The notes beneath the pieces were generated by a model, which saw only the letters and a list, made by a program, of their open reading frames with translations, searched no databases and was not told the origin of the DNA. The translations under genes and the position numbers were made by a program. From NCBI GenBank assembly GCA_017617995.1, contig JAFZVE010000073.1:1-64000 (forward strand): a stretch of 64,000 bases of DNA, given 5' to 3'. Positions 9,458-17,612 of the stretch are shown here, in pieces (the stretch's first letter is position 1; the number at the start of each line of letters is the position of its first letter). The stretch is from Clostridiales bacterium. Lineage in GTDB: Bacteria > Bacillota > Clostridia > Saccharofermentanales > Saccharofermentanaceae.

Positions 9458-10421
9458 AGTTAAACACCTCATCACGCTGGAAACTCTCGCCGTTTCCGTC
9501 AAACGTTGTGATCGAATCTACCGTCTCCCCAACGATAGGTTCGCAGTAAGCTCTTCTGTCCTCATTATCCTCGAAAAACGTTATTTTTCCAAATACCACG
9601 TTATCTTTACAGATCCCTTCATGGGAGATTCCTTCCGGATAAAACTCGTACATGCCCAGTACACCGCCGTTATGGGCATATCCGTGCTCGGAAGCATACC
9701 CGTCGATCTCCACATAGCAGGAGAGGAGATCCGGATATCCGGCACCGCAGATCCCGCCCATGAACTGTTCGTCCTTTGTCTCTCTGTCCGTATCGATGCA
9801 AACAAGCGTAATGGTGATCTCGATGTTCTCGATCCGGCCATTTCCGTAACCGACTAAACCACCCACACCGAACATCCGGTCATGAGCACGAAGCATGACG
9901 CTGCCATCTACCTTACAGTCCGAGATCGTAGCCTGATCCATATAGCCGGCGATCGTACCGGCGAAGAACGGCGTATCCGACTCGGCAGTCACTTCGATAT
10001 TGGAGAACGTGAGGTTTCTTACCTGCCCGCCCTCAAGAGAATCGAAGAATCCGGTAAAGCCGGTCTCGTACTTCTTCATGTTACCGTCGTATGTGTCACG
10101 CACGGCACTTCCGGCTCCGGTGATGGAGAGATTGGAAATGGTGTACCCGTTTCCGTCCAGAACACCGGAGAAAGTAAACGGCGTCCAGCTCTGGCCAGAC
10201 ATATCGATATCTTTCGTCAGGACATATTTACCAGAAGGATCATCGCGCATGGCCTGAAGATCTTCCGGGCTGGAAACCTTCGTATACTTAATATGTGCGA
10301 TACGATCCGCCAGTCGAAGTTGCGAAAAAGAAAAAAAGAGCAGGAGTCCGAGCGCGACAAGAAAACATCCCATAAGGATCAGCGTTCTTGTATTCAAGCG
10401 CTTATGGACATCCTGCGTCAT
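9429..10421 (-). CDS. Membrane-anchored GLUG/right-handed beta-helix-like surface protein
   Basis: 330 residues with one N-terminal transmembrane anchor (about 14-33) and an extracytoplasmic repetitive region. That region holds SGVLDGNGYTISNLSI, GQVRNLTFSNI, ATISDCKVDGS and VGGLVGYGNGRIENIEI. These are GLUG-like and parallel beta-helix rungs found in surface and polysaccharide-binding proteins. It begins 9 bases after the citrate-synthase-like gene and has no clear Shine-Dalgarno sequence, so translation may be coupled. It overlaps the PIG-L lipoprotein gene downstream. No catalytic residues could be recognised; an envelope or glycan-binding role is a guess. Confidence 0.72.
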   Translation of the reverse strand: MTQDVHKRLNTRTLILMGCFLVALGLLLFFSFSQLRLADRIAHIKYTKVSSPEDLQAMRDDPSGKYVLTKDIDMSGQSWTPFTFSGVLDGNGYTISNLSITGAGSAVRDTYDGNMKKYETGFTGFFDSLEGGQVRNLTFSNIEVTAESDTPFFAGTIAGYMDQATISDCKVDGSVMLRAHDRMFGVGGLVGYGNGRIENIEITITLVCIDTDRETKDEQFMGGICGAGYPDLLSCYVEIDGYASEHGYAHNGGVLGMYEFYPEGISHEGICKDNVVFGKITFFEDNEDRRAYCEPIVGETVDSITTFDGNGESFQRDEVFNYDVDLLPQK

Positions 10422-10430
10422 TGGACAATA

Positions 10431-11828
10431 TTATACCTTCGGACGGGCTACTTTCTGATACACATCCGGCGCCGTTTCTTCAAAGAGATGCACCAGTTCC
10501 TCATCTGAGATTACGGTGACACGGCCGCCGGCGTACTGCTCGTCGATCCATTCCTTCATCTTCGCAATAAAGGGATCCTTCTTGCTGACAGCGCTCTCAC
10601 CGGCGAGTCGGTAGTAGTTGTTGATCCAGCATGCGATACCGGCCAGACCGGACACGTTGCTGACTGCGACAAGCGGCGGGCGATCAAGGAGAGCCTCGGT
10701 ATCGAAGATGTTATAGATCTCCGGATCTTTCAGGAGGCCATCGGCGTGGATACCTGCCTTGGTTACGTTGAAGTTCTTGCCGACAAAAGGTGTCATCGGC
10801 GGGAGCTCGTAGTGGGTCTCTCTGGAGATGTAATCGGCGATCTCCGTGATCACACGGGAATCCATGCCGTCGAGCGTACCGCGGAGCTGGGCATACTCGA
10901 AGACCATCGCCTCAAGCGGTACATTACCTGTTCTCTCACCGATGCCGAGGAGCGAGCAGTTTACGGCCTGTGCACCGTAGAGCCATGCTGTCGAAGCGTT
11001 TACGACGCCCTTGTAGAAGTCGTTGTGTCCATGCCACTCGAGCATCTCGCACGGCACACCCGCATAGTGCTGAAGACCATAGATGATACCCGAAACAGAT
11101 CTCGGAAGAGCAACGCCCGGGAACGGTACGCCGTAGCCCATCGTATCACAGGCACGGATCTTGACCGGAATACCGCTTTCTTCGGAAAGTCTCATCAGGG
11201 CCGTGGCAAACGGTACGACGAAGCCGTAGAAGTCGGCACGGGTGATGTCCTCGAAGTGGCAGCGCGGACGAAGTCCTGCGTCAATCGCGTCGGTCACGAT
11301 ACCGATGTATTTGTCGAGGGCCTGCTTACGGGTAAGACCCATCTTGTTGAAAATATGGTAGTCGGAGCAGGACACCAGAATACCTGTCTCCTTGATGCCG
11401 ATGTTGCGGACAAGCGCGAAGTCAGACTTGGTCGCACGGATCCAGGTCGTGATCTCCGGGAACTTATATCCGAGAGCCATACACTGCTCGAGAGCCTGAC
11501 GGTCTTTATCCGAATAGACGAAGAACTCGGTCTGGCGGATGATGCCCTTCGGACCGCCGAGGCGGTGCAGCATCTTATAGATCTCGACCATCTGCTCCGT
11601 GGTATACGGTGCACGGGACTGCTGTCCGTCACGGAAAGTCGTATCGGTGATATAGATATTCTCCGGCATGTTCATCGGAACTTTCCGGTAGTTGTAGGCG
11701 ATTTTCGGTACTTCGGCATACGGGAACAGTTCACGGAAAAGTTCCGGCTTCTCAACATCCTGCAGCGTATACTGATAAGGATCCTGTTCCAGAAGATTAC
11801 TCTTGTCACTCAGCGCGATATTTTTCAT
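10431..11828 (-). CDS. Re-citrate synthase / homocitrate synthase-like HMGL-family enzyme
   Basis: 465 residues of the DRE-TIM metallolyase superfamily. ITDTTFRDGQQ carries the metal-binding Asp and the general-base Arg. Further signatures are HFEDITRAD, KIRACDTMGYG and the metal-ligand histidines in LEWHGHNDF. The N-terminal extension (DPYQYTLQDVEKPELFRELF) and overall length recall the clostridial Re-citrate synthases described from Clostridium kluyveri. Those make citrate from acetyl-CoA and oxaloacetate to feed glutamate synthesis. A homocitrate or isopropylmalate-type activity cannot be excluded from sequence alone. It has a GAGGAA-type site and an upstream promoter, and is followed closely by the GLUG protein gene. 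Confidence 0.82.
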   Translation of the reverse strand: MKNIALSDKSNLLEQDPYQYTLQDVEKPELFRELFPYAEVPKIAYNYRKVPMNMPENIYITDTTFRDGQQSRAPYTTEQMVEIYKMLHRLGGPKGIIRQTEFFVYSDKDRQALEQCMALGYKFPEITTWIRATKSDFALVRNIGIKETGILVSCSDYHIFNKMGLTRKQALDKYIGIVTDAIDAGLRPRCHFEDITRADFYGFVVPFATALMRLSEESGIPVKIRACDTMGYGVPFPGVALPRSVSGIIYGLQHYAGVPCEMLEWHGHNDFYKGVVNASTAWLYGAQAVNCSLLGIGERTGNVPLEAMVFEYAQLRGTLDGMDSRVITEIADYISRETHYELPPMTPFVGKNFNVTKAGIHADGLLKDPEIYNIFDTEALLDRPPLVAVSNVSGLAGIACWINNYYRLAGESAVSKKDPFIAKMKEWIDEQYAGGRVTVISDEELVHLFEETAPDVYQKVARPKV

Positions 11829-11883
11829 GATTTGTTCCTCCTGCTTGCAAATTTTCGCTTTGCACGTCTTTGCGCATGTATAT

Positions 11884-11912
11884 AGTTAATAGGTTTCGAG
11901 AGCGCTTGTCAA
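11884..11912 (-). promoter_or_regulatory. Probable sigma-A promoter of the Re-citrate synthase-like gene
   Basis: A perfect TTGACA (11912-11907) on the minus strand is followed after 17 bases by TTAACT (11889-11884), a weak -10. It sits about 55 bases upstream of the ATG. Confidence 0.55.
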
Positions 11913-12067
11913 CGCTAATTTTCGTTTTTCTACTTTTTCATTCGGCTTTTGTGTTTTTGCAAGTTGATTTTATTCAAATTGCATGAATGGGTGATTTTCA
12001 TTTCCGAAAGCCCGCCTGCACCAGAGTTTATATCTCTGCGCCGCCGGGATGCTCACCCTTCTATCAA

Positions 12068-13096
12068 TCAGAAGAAGAGTCTTCCGGAACCGTGATCACG
12101 AAGAAGCGCCTGGATACGCTTCGGCATGATCGGATGCGAACTCAGAAGATTCACGAGGAATACGAAGAATCCGCGTGTCTCACGGCAGTGCTTGACGTAG
12201 TCCTCGATGTCAACCTTCTTATAGAGGTGCTTGCCGACGATGAGCGCGAGCATCGGCTCGATGCCGCTGACACCTACGAGATGCTGGGCGACGCGGTCAC
12301 AGCTGTACTCACGGGCACGCGACAGCGCATTGGAAAGGATCGGGATATAGTTCGCGAAAAGAATACTCATGTTATAGGAGAAAGTAGCATGACGAAGACG
12401 GATATGCGTCATCTCATGTCCGATGATGAACTTGATGCTGTTAAGATCATGGTGCTCGAGATAGGCTACCTCAAAGAGGTCCGTTAAAAGAACGATATAC
12501 TGTCTTCTCAGAATAAAGGTCGCAAATGCATTCATGACACCGTTTTCCTGCGTCAGGTAGATCTTCGGGACTTTCTTTAGGCCCAGTCTTCTTGCATAGT
12601 CCTCAACGACCTCATAGATCTCGGGGAAGTTCTTCTCCGTGATGCGGATGGCATTGGCACGATACTGCGCGTAGTACAGGTACACGGCAAAAAGCAGGAC
12701 AAAAGGAAGCGCGATCAGTATGAAGAGGACTTCGACATGTGCAGACGCCTCAGCCGGGATCCCCAGGATGAGCTGGTTGAACATCGCACCGGTCGTTCCC
12801 GTCAGGGGACCAATATCGAAGAAGGCAAGTATCGAGGCAACAACTGCAAATGCAATAACGAAAACGTTAAAGACCACCATCGCGGTGTAGATCGGCATCT
12901 CGGCCTTGTGGCGGAAGGAGCGGATCTCCTGCGCGGTAAAAGGCGGAAGCGGTCCGCTTGTCCTTGGTGTCGTCTGTGGCACAAAAGCCTGCGGCTGCGG
13001 TGCAAATGCCGAAGATTGCAGTGCAGGAGATGGCATCTCCGGGCCGCTTGGCTGTAGCGGTTGTCCCTCTGCGGGATTTATGTTGAAATCATCCAT
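12068..13096 (-). CDS. M48 family zinc metallopeptidase, membrane-bound
   Basis: 342 residues. A Pro/Gln/Ala-rich, probably disordered N-terminus (about 1-55) is followed by two transmembrane segments and the HExxH zinc site in IIGHEMTHIRLRH. The third-ligand Glu is likely in AREYSCDRVA. M48 proteases such as HtpX act in membrane protein quality control; that role is inferred here. The start MDDFNIN at 13096 is chosen over a longer frame to 13144, because a GGAT-type site precedes it and the extra residues look non-coding. It is divergent from the next operon. No clear terminator is seen downstream. Confidence 0.88.
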   Translation of the reverse strand: MDDFNINPAEGQPLQPSGPEMPSPALQSSAFAPQPQAFVPQTTPRTSGPLPPFTAQEIRSFRHKAEMPIYTAMVVFNVFVIAFAVVASILAFFDIGPLTGTTGAMFNQLILGIPAEASAHVEVLFILIALPFVLLFAVYLYYAQYRANAIRITEKNFPEIYEVVEDYARRLGLKKVPKIYLTQENGVMNAFATFILRRQYIVLLTDLFEVAYLEHHDLNSIKFIIGHEMTHIRLRHATFSYNMSILFANYIPILSNALSRAREYSCDRVAQHLVGVSGIEPMLALIVGKHLYKKVDIEDYVKHCRETRGFFVFLVNLLSSHPIMPKRIQALLRDHGSGRLFF

Positions 13097-13170
13097 TTTC
13101 TCAGATCCTGGTCCTCTCTTTATCAGACAGGTCGCTGAGGGCATTTACACAGCCGACCCGTACCTTAATA

Positions 13171-13179
13171 TGATATACT
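13171..13179 (+). promoter_or_regulatory. Extended -10 promoter of the membrane protein-nadE-rlmI operon
   Basis: TGATATACT is an extended -10 (TGn plus TATACT), about 110 bases before the first ATG. No good -35 hexamer is visible. Confidence 0.45.
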
Positions 13180-13288
13180 GATTAAGTACTTTTCACAAGG
13201 ACAAAGAAAAACAGAAACACGAACTAGGAAACCCTGACTTCCAGAAGCCCCGGCTTCTCTTCTCAGTGATTTCCCGGAAGGAACGGAT

Positions 13289-14389
13289 ATGAGTCAGACA
13301 TCTATTATCAAGAAAATCAATAACGCCAACAGAAGTGCCAAGATCATCGGCGGCCTGGTCTGTATCGTCTTCGCCATTTTGATTGCGATCGGTCTTCTGC
13401 CGCAGCACACGAAGTACTATCTGGCAAGCAAGAACGTCTTTGCCACGCCGACCGATTCGTACAAGAATGACCAGTTCTACCGTGGCAAGACCTACTCCAT
13501 CTATGACTGGTTCGCCGAGAACTCGGACGGCCGATTCTATCTGTGCCCGGCCGAAGACGAGGACGGTAACGATGCGTACCTCATCGTGTATATGCCGAAG
13601 AAGTTCGAATCGAAGGCGGATAAGGTCATGGAGCAGACGTGGGAATACCTCGAGACCGGGGATGAATCTCTTCTTAAGGAGAGCATCAACTGCCGGGGAT
13701 ATATCGACGATATCAATCCGAAGACCATGGTTTATCTGAACGAGTATTTCGATCTGGCGCAGGCTCCGGCTTCTGTCCGAAACCAGGTCGCCGACAAGAT
13801 GTTCGTCATGGTACCGATGCAGAAAGTCCTCTTGAGTGAAGCGAGTCTGTATATCTTCCTCGAGCTCGTACTGCTTGTCTGTGGTCTCGGACTCATCCTG
13901 ATGTCATTTAGTAAGAAGCACTTAAAGAAGATCGACAGCCGTCTCGCCAGAGAGTCTCTGACCTCTTCAGATCTTGATGCCGAGTTCCAAACGCCGCTTC
14001 TGCAGTTCGGCTCGATCTATGTTAGCGACAAGCATGTCGTCACCGCAACGATGACTCCGCAGATCCTGACGATCGCGGACGTAGTCTGGATGTATCCGAA
14101 CAAGGTCAACCAGGTCAACAGTAAGCCGATCCATCAGGCTGTATTCTTTACAAAGAATCACGAATGTCTCCGCTTCGTGGTGAAGGACGAGAATCAGGCC
14201 GAAGCGCTCTGTAGAGCCGTGCACGAGAAACAGCCTCGCGCCCTCTACGGATATGTGATCGAAAACTCGCAGATGTACTACAGTAATTTCGACGTTCTTG
14301 TGGATCAGGTGTATAACCAGGCCGGCTCTACGGAAACACCACCTGAAATGAACAACGCGAATGAAACGGATAAGGAGGAGCAGGTATGA
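13289..14389 (+). CDS. Uncharacterised two-helix membrane protein, first gene of the nadE operon
   Basis: 366 residues with transmembrane helices at about 19-38 and 188-208. A soluble domain lies between them, and after the second helix comes a C-terminal domain with alternating beta-like segments (FGSIYVSDKHVVTATMTPQI). The C-terminal part reminds me of the DUF6709 or PH-like class, but this is tentative. GGAAGG precedes the ATG. The stop overlaps the nadE start by ATGA, so the two are probably co-translated. I do not recognise a function. The coupling to an NAD synthetase with a defective glutaminase domain is the main clue to its role. Confidence 0.75.
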   Translation: MSQTSIIKKINNANRSAKIIGGLVCIVFAILIAIGLLPQHTKYYLASKNVFATPTDSYKNDQFYRGKTYSIYDWFAENSDGRFYLCPAEDEDGNDAYLIVYMPKKFESKADKVMEQTWEYLETGDESLLKESINCRGYIDDINPKTMVYLNEYFDLAQAPASVRNQVADKMFVMVPMQKVLLSEASLYIFLELVLLVCGLGLILMSFSKKHLKKIDSRLARESLTSSDLDAEFQTPLLQFGSIYVSDKHVVTATMTPQILTIADVVWMYPNKVNQVNSKPIHQAVFFTKNHECLRFVVKDENQAEALCRAVHEKQPRALYGYVIENSQMYYSNFDVLVDQVYNQAGSTETPPEMNNANETDKEEQV

Positions 14390-16314
14390 AGGACGGATTC
14401 TTACGAGTAGGAGCAGCTACCCCGAAGCTGCGCGTCGCCGATATTGACTACAACACAGATCAGATTATCGCTTGTGTCAACGGAGCGGACAAGGACTGTG
14501 CTCTCCTGGTTTTCCCGGAACTTTGTGTCACCGGCGCGACCTGCGGAGATCTCTTCCTGCAGGAGTCCTTCATCGACAAGGCCTGGGAAGCCCTCTACCG
14601 TATCGCCGAGGAGACATCCGACGCACCGCAGAGCTTCATCATCGGCCTCCCCGCCTATATCGAAGGCAAACTTCTCAACCTGGCTGTAGTCCTTCACCAG
14701 GGAATCGTACTCGGCTGTAATGTCAAGCTGACCCTGAGCGCGGAAGAATCCCGTTACTTCTCCCCTTACGAAGTAAACGGTTCCTTCTTTGACGAATACT
14801 TCGACGACGAGATCACCTTCGGTCAGCCGCTCTATTTCGGTGATAACGACCTCTTCTCCTTCGGCGTATTCTTCGACGAAGACCTGCGTGCACCGATCTC
14901 GGACGACGTCGATGCAGCGCTTTCGGGCTGTAACATCATGGCGATCCTCTCGTCCCGTCCCTACACGGTCGGAACCGCCGAGAAGACCAGAACCCTTCTC
15001 GCCGCGCAGAGCAGAAAGCTCCACGCCGCCTATATCTACGCAAATGCCGGTGTCGGCGAGTCGACCACGGACCAGATTTTCGCCGGGACAAACTACATCT
15101 ACGAAAACGGAAGAGAGCTAACGAGAAGCAGCGCTTTTGAAGCGGGAGCGATCTACACCGACATTGACCTCAAACTTCTGTCCGGAGAGCGTATGCGCGA
15201 CACTTCCTGGAGAACCGACTTCGCCAATAGTTCCGCAGATTCGGACTTCGACTTCATCAGCTTCGAGCAGGAGCTGAACCCCGAGCTTTCGCTCATCCGT
15301 CCCGTTCCGACGAATCCTTTCGTTCCGGAGAACAAGGACGAGATCGCCGAGCGCTGCGAGCAGATCCTCACCATGCAGGCGATGGGACTTGTCACCCGTA
15401 TGACACATGTCAACTGCAAAAAGGTCATCTTAGGCCTCTCGGGCGGACTTGACTCCACCCTCGCCTTCCTCGTCTGCGCACGGGCATTTGACATCATGGG
15501 CCTTCCGAAGGAAGACATCCACGCCATCACGATGCCCTGTTTCGGCACGACATCCCGTACCAAGAACAATTCCATCGAGCTCGCCAAGGCGTATGGTGCG
15601 AGAATCGACGAGATCTCCATCAAGGACAGCGTCACCCAGCACTTCAAGGACATCGGGCACGATATGGATAACCACAATGTCGCTTACGAGAATGCGCAGG
15701 CCAGAGAGCGTACCCAGCTCCTCATGGACCTCGGCAACGACGAAGGTTCCCTCGTTGTCGGTACCGGCGACCTCAGTGAACTCGCACTCGGCTGGGCGAC
15801 CTATAACGGCGACCATATGTCGATGTACGCCGTGAACGGTTCCGTGCCGAAAACTCTGATCCGCTACATCGTAGCATATGAGGCAGACCGCGTCAGTGAA
15901 TCGCAGCCGGAGCTCGCCGCCGTTCTCCGCGACATCCTGGATACACCGGTATCTCCGGAGCTTCTGCCCCCGTCCGAGGATGGCACCATCTCGCAGAAGA
16001 CCGAAGATCTCGTCGGACCGTATGAGCTCCACGACTTCTTCCTCTACTACTTCGTACGTCTCGGCTTCGCCCCGTCGAAGATCTACCGCATCGCGAAGAT
16101 CGCCTTCGCCGGTGCCTACGATGATCAGACGATCTACAAGTGGGAAGAGAATTTCCTGCGCCGCTTCATCAGCCAGCAGTTCAAGCGTTCCTGCCTGCCG
16201 GACGGTCCGAAGGTCGGTTCCGTGGACCTCTCTCCACGCGGTGATCTGAGACTTCCTTCCGATGCCACTTCGAAAGTATTTCTCGAAGAACTCCGGACGG
16301 TGCTCGACACATGA
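14386..16314 (+). CDS. nadE: NAD+ synthetase with degenerate (Cys-to-Asp) glutaminase domain
   Basis: 642 residues, the normal length for a glutamine-dependent NAD synthetase. An N-terminal nitrilase-type glutaminase (about 1-280) precedes a C-terminal ATP-pyrophosphatase synthetase. The synthetase part is intact: GLSGGLDST P-loop and GTGDLSELALGW. In the glutaminase domain Glu45 (FPELCVTG) and probably Lys114 remain. The nucleophile position, ICEDLW in normal enzymes, reads FFDEDLRAP, so Cys is replaced by Asp164 (codon 14875-14877). The enzyme probably cannot hydrolyse glutamine itself and would need free ammonia or another glutaminase. A complete-looking paralogue sits at 62250-64000. Both neighbours overlap it by 4 bases. 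Confidence 0.93.
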   Translation: MKDGFLRVGAATPKLRVADIDYNTDQIIACVNGADKDCALLVFPELCVTGATCGDLFLQESFIDKAWEALYRIAEETSDAPQSFIIGLPAYIEGKLLNLAVVLHQGIVLGCNVKLTLSAEESRYFSPYEVNGSFFDEYFDDEITFGQPLYFGDNDLFSFGVFFDEDLRAPISDDVDAALSGCNIMAILSSRPYTVGTAEKTRTLLAAQSRKLHAAYIYANAGVGESTTDQIFAGTNYIYENGRELTRSSAFEAGAIYTDIDLKLLSGERMRDTSWRTDFANSSADSDFDFISFEQELNPELSLIRPVPTNPFVPENKDEIAERCEQILTMQAMGLVTRMTHVNCKKVILGLSGGLDSTLAFLVCARAFDIMGLPKEDIHAITMPCFGTTSRTKNNSIELAKAYGARIDEISIKDSVTQHFKDIGHDMDNHNVAYENAQARERTQLLMDLGNDEGSLVVGTGDLSELALGWATYNGDHMSMYAVNGSVPKTLIRYIVAYEADRVSESQPELAAVLRDILDTPVSPELLPPSEDGTISQKTEDLVGPYELHDFFLYYFVRLGFAPSKIYRIAKIAFAGAYDDQTIYKWEENFLRRFISQQFKRSCLPDGPKVGSVDLSPRGDLRLPSDATSKVFLEELRTVLDT

Positions 16315-17573
16315 AACAGGAAAGAGCATTTGCCAGAGCAGTGGTAACCGAGAAAGCGGAGGGCGCCATCAAGCGCGGCCATCCGTGGGTATACGATACC
16401 GAGATCACAGAGTATAACGGCACCACCGCCAAGGACGGTGCTTTTCCCGAGGAAGTCGGGATCGAAAACGGCGCACTTGTCGATGTTTTCTCGAAGAAGA
16501 ACCGCTATCTCGGGACCGGTTTTCTCAGTAAAAACAGCAAGATCCGCATCCGGATCCTGAGCAACAACGCCAACGAAGCGTTTGGCGACACATTCTGGCA
16601 GCGCCGCGTCCGCTACGCGCTCGATATGAGAAGGACCGTGATGCAGGATGATTATTCATGCTGCCGCCTGATCTTCGGTGAAGCTGACGGCATCCCGGGC
16701 CTTACGGTCGACCGCTACGAGGATATTCTCAGTACCGAGGTCCTTTCCTACGGCACCGAGCAGGTCAAGGACGTCATCTATCGCGCACTCGTAGAGGAAC
16801 TTCAAAAGGACGGTATCACCGTCCGCGGCATCTTCGAAAGAAACGAAGCGAAGATCCGTGAACTCGAAGGACTCCCGCTCGAGAAAGGCTGGTATCAGGG
16901 CAATTTCGTCGGCACGCCCGACTCCGCGCGCGTCGAGATCTGCGAGAACGGCATCCGCTACACCGTCGATGTCGAGAACGGCCAGAAGACCGGCTTCTTT
17001 CTCGATCAGAAATATAACCGTCTCGCAGTCAGCAAACTCGCCCGTGGCATGAACGTCCTCGACTGCTTCACGCATACCGGCTCCTTCGCGCTGAATGCCG
17101 CCAAGGGCGGTGCCGCACACGTTACGGCTGTCGACGTCTCGCAGTTCGCCGTGGATACCGCAGCGGAAAATGCACGGATCAATGGTCTTTCGGACCGCAT
17201 GGATTTCGTATGTGCAGATGTCTTCGACCTGCTTCCGAAGCTCGCCGAAGAGCACGCAGACTATAACTTCATCATCCTGGATCCGCCGGCCTTCACCAAG
17301 AGCCGTAAGACCACGGATAACGCCAAGCGCGGCTATAAGGAGATCAATTACCGTGCCATGAAGATGCTGCCTCGTGGCGGCTATCTCGCCACCTGCTCGT
17401 GCTCGCACTTCATGCCAAATGAATTATTCAGAAAGATGCTTCTCGAGGCCGCACACGATGCCGGTGTCACACTTCGTCTCATCGAAGAACGACGGGCCGC
17501 ACCGGACCATCCGGTCGCGATGACGATTCCCGAGACCGACTATCTGAAGTTCTATCTTCTGCAGATTGTGTAA
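16311..17573 (+). CDS. RlmI/RlmK-like class I rRNA (cytosine-C5) methyltransferase
   Basis: 420 residues. An N-terminal PUA-like RNA-binding domain (AIKRGHPWVYDTEI, about 18-90) is followed by a linker and a Rossmann methyltransferase domain. The latter has SAM motif I NVLDCFTHTGSFALNAA, motif IV FIILDPPAFTKSR, and a Cys-containing motif TCSCSHFM as in m5C methyltransferases. The family methylates 23S rRNA, for example C1962 by E. coli RlmI. It overlaps the nadE stop by ATGA and is the last gene of the three-gene operon. The family is confident; the exact target nucleotide is inferred. Confidence 0.92.
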   Translation: MKQERAFARAVVTEKAEGAIKRGHPWVYDTEITEYNGTTAKDGAFPEEVGIENGALVDVFSKKNRYLGTGFLSKNSKIRIRILSNNANEAFGDTFWQRRVRYALDMRRTVMQDDYSCCRLIFGEADGIPGLTVDRYEDILSTEVLSYGTEQVKDVIYRALVEELQKDGITVRGIFERNEAKIRELEGLPLEKGWYQGNFVGTPDSARVEICENGIRYTVDVENGQKTGFFLDQKYNRLAVSKLARGMNVLDCFTHTGSFALNAAKGGAAHVTAVDVSQFAVDTAAENARINGLSDRMDFVCADVFDLLPKLAEEHADYNFIILDPPAFTKSRKTTDNAKRGYKEINYRAMKMLPRGGYLATCSCSHFMPNELFRKMLLEAAHDAGVTLRLIEERRAAPDHPVAMTIPETDYLKFYLLQIV

Positions 17574-17579
17574 AGACCG

Positions 17580-17610
17580 GATCAGCCCACTATCAGGCTA
17601 TCTCTTTTCT
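17580..17610 (+). terminator. Weak intrinsic terminator after the rlmI-like gene
   Basis: GAT(c)AGCC, loop, GGCTATC forms a 7-bp stem with one bulge, followed by TCTTTTCT. It lies in the 39-base gap between convergent genes. Confidence 0.4.
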
Positions 17611-17612
17611 CA

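Noticed and set aside
10746-11885. 379-codon frame opposite the Re-citrate synthase-like gene
   Set aside because: It is a shadow of a well-supported enzyme gene with no start signal.
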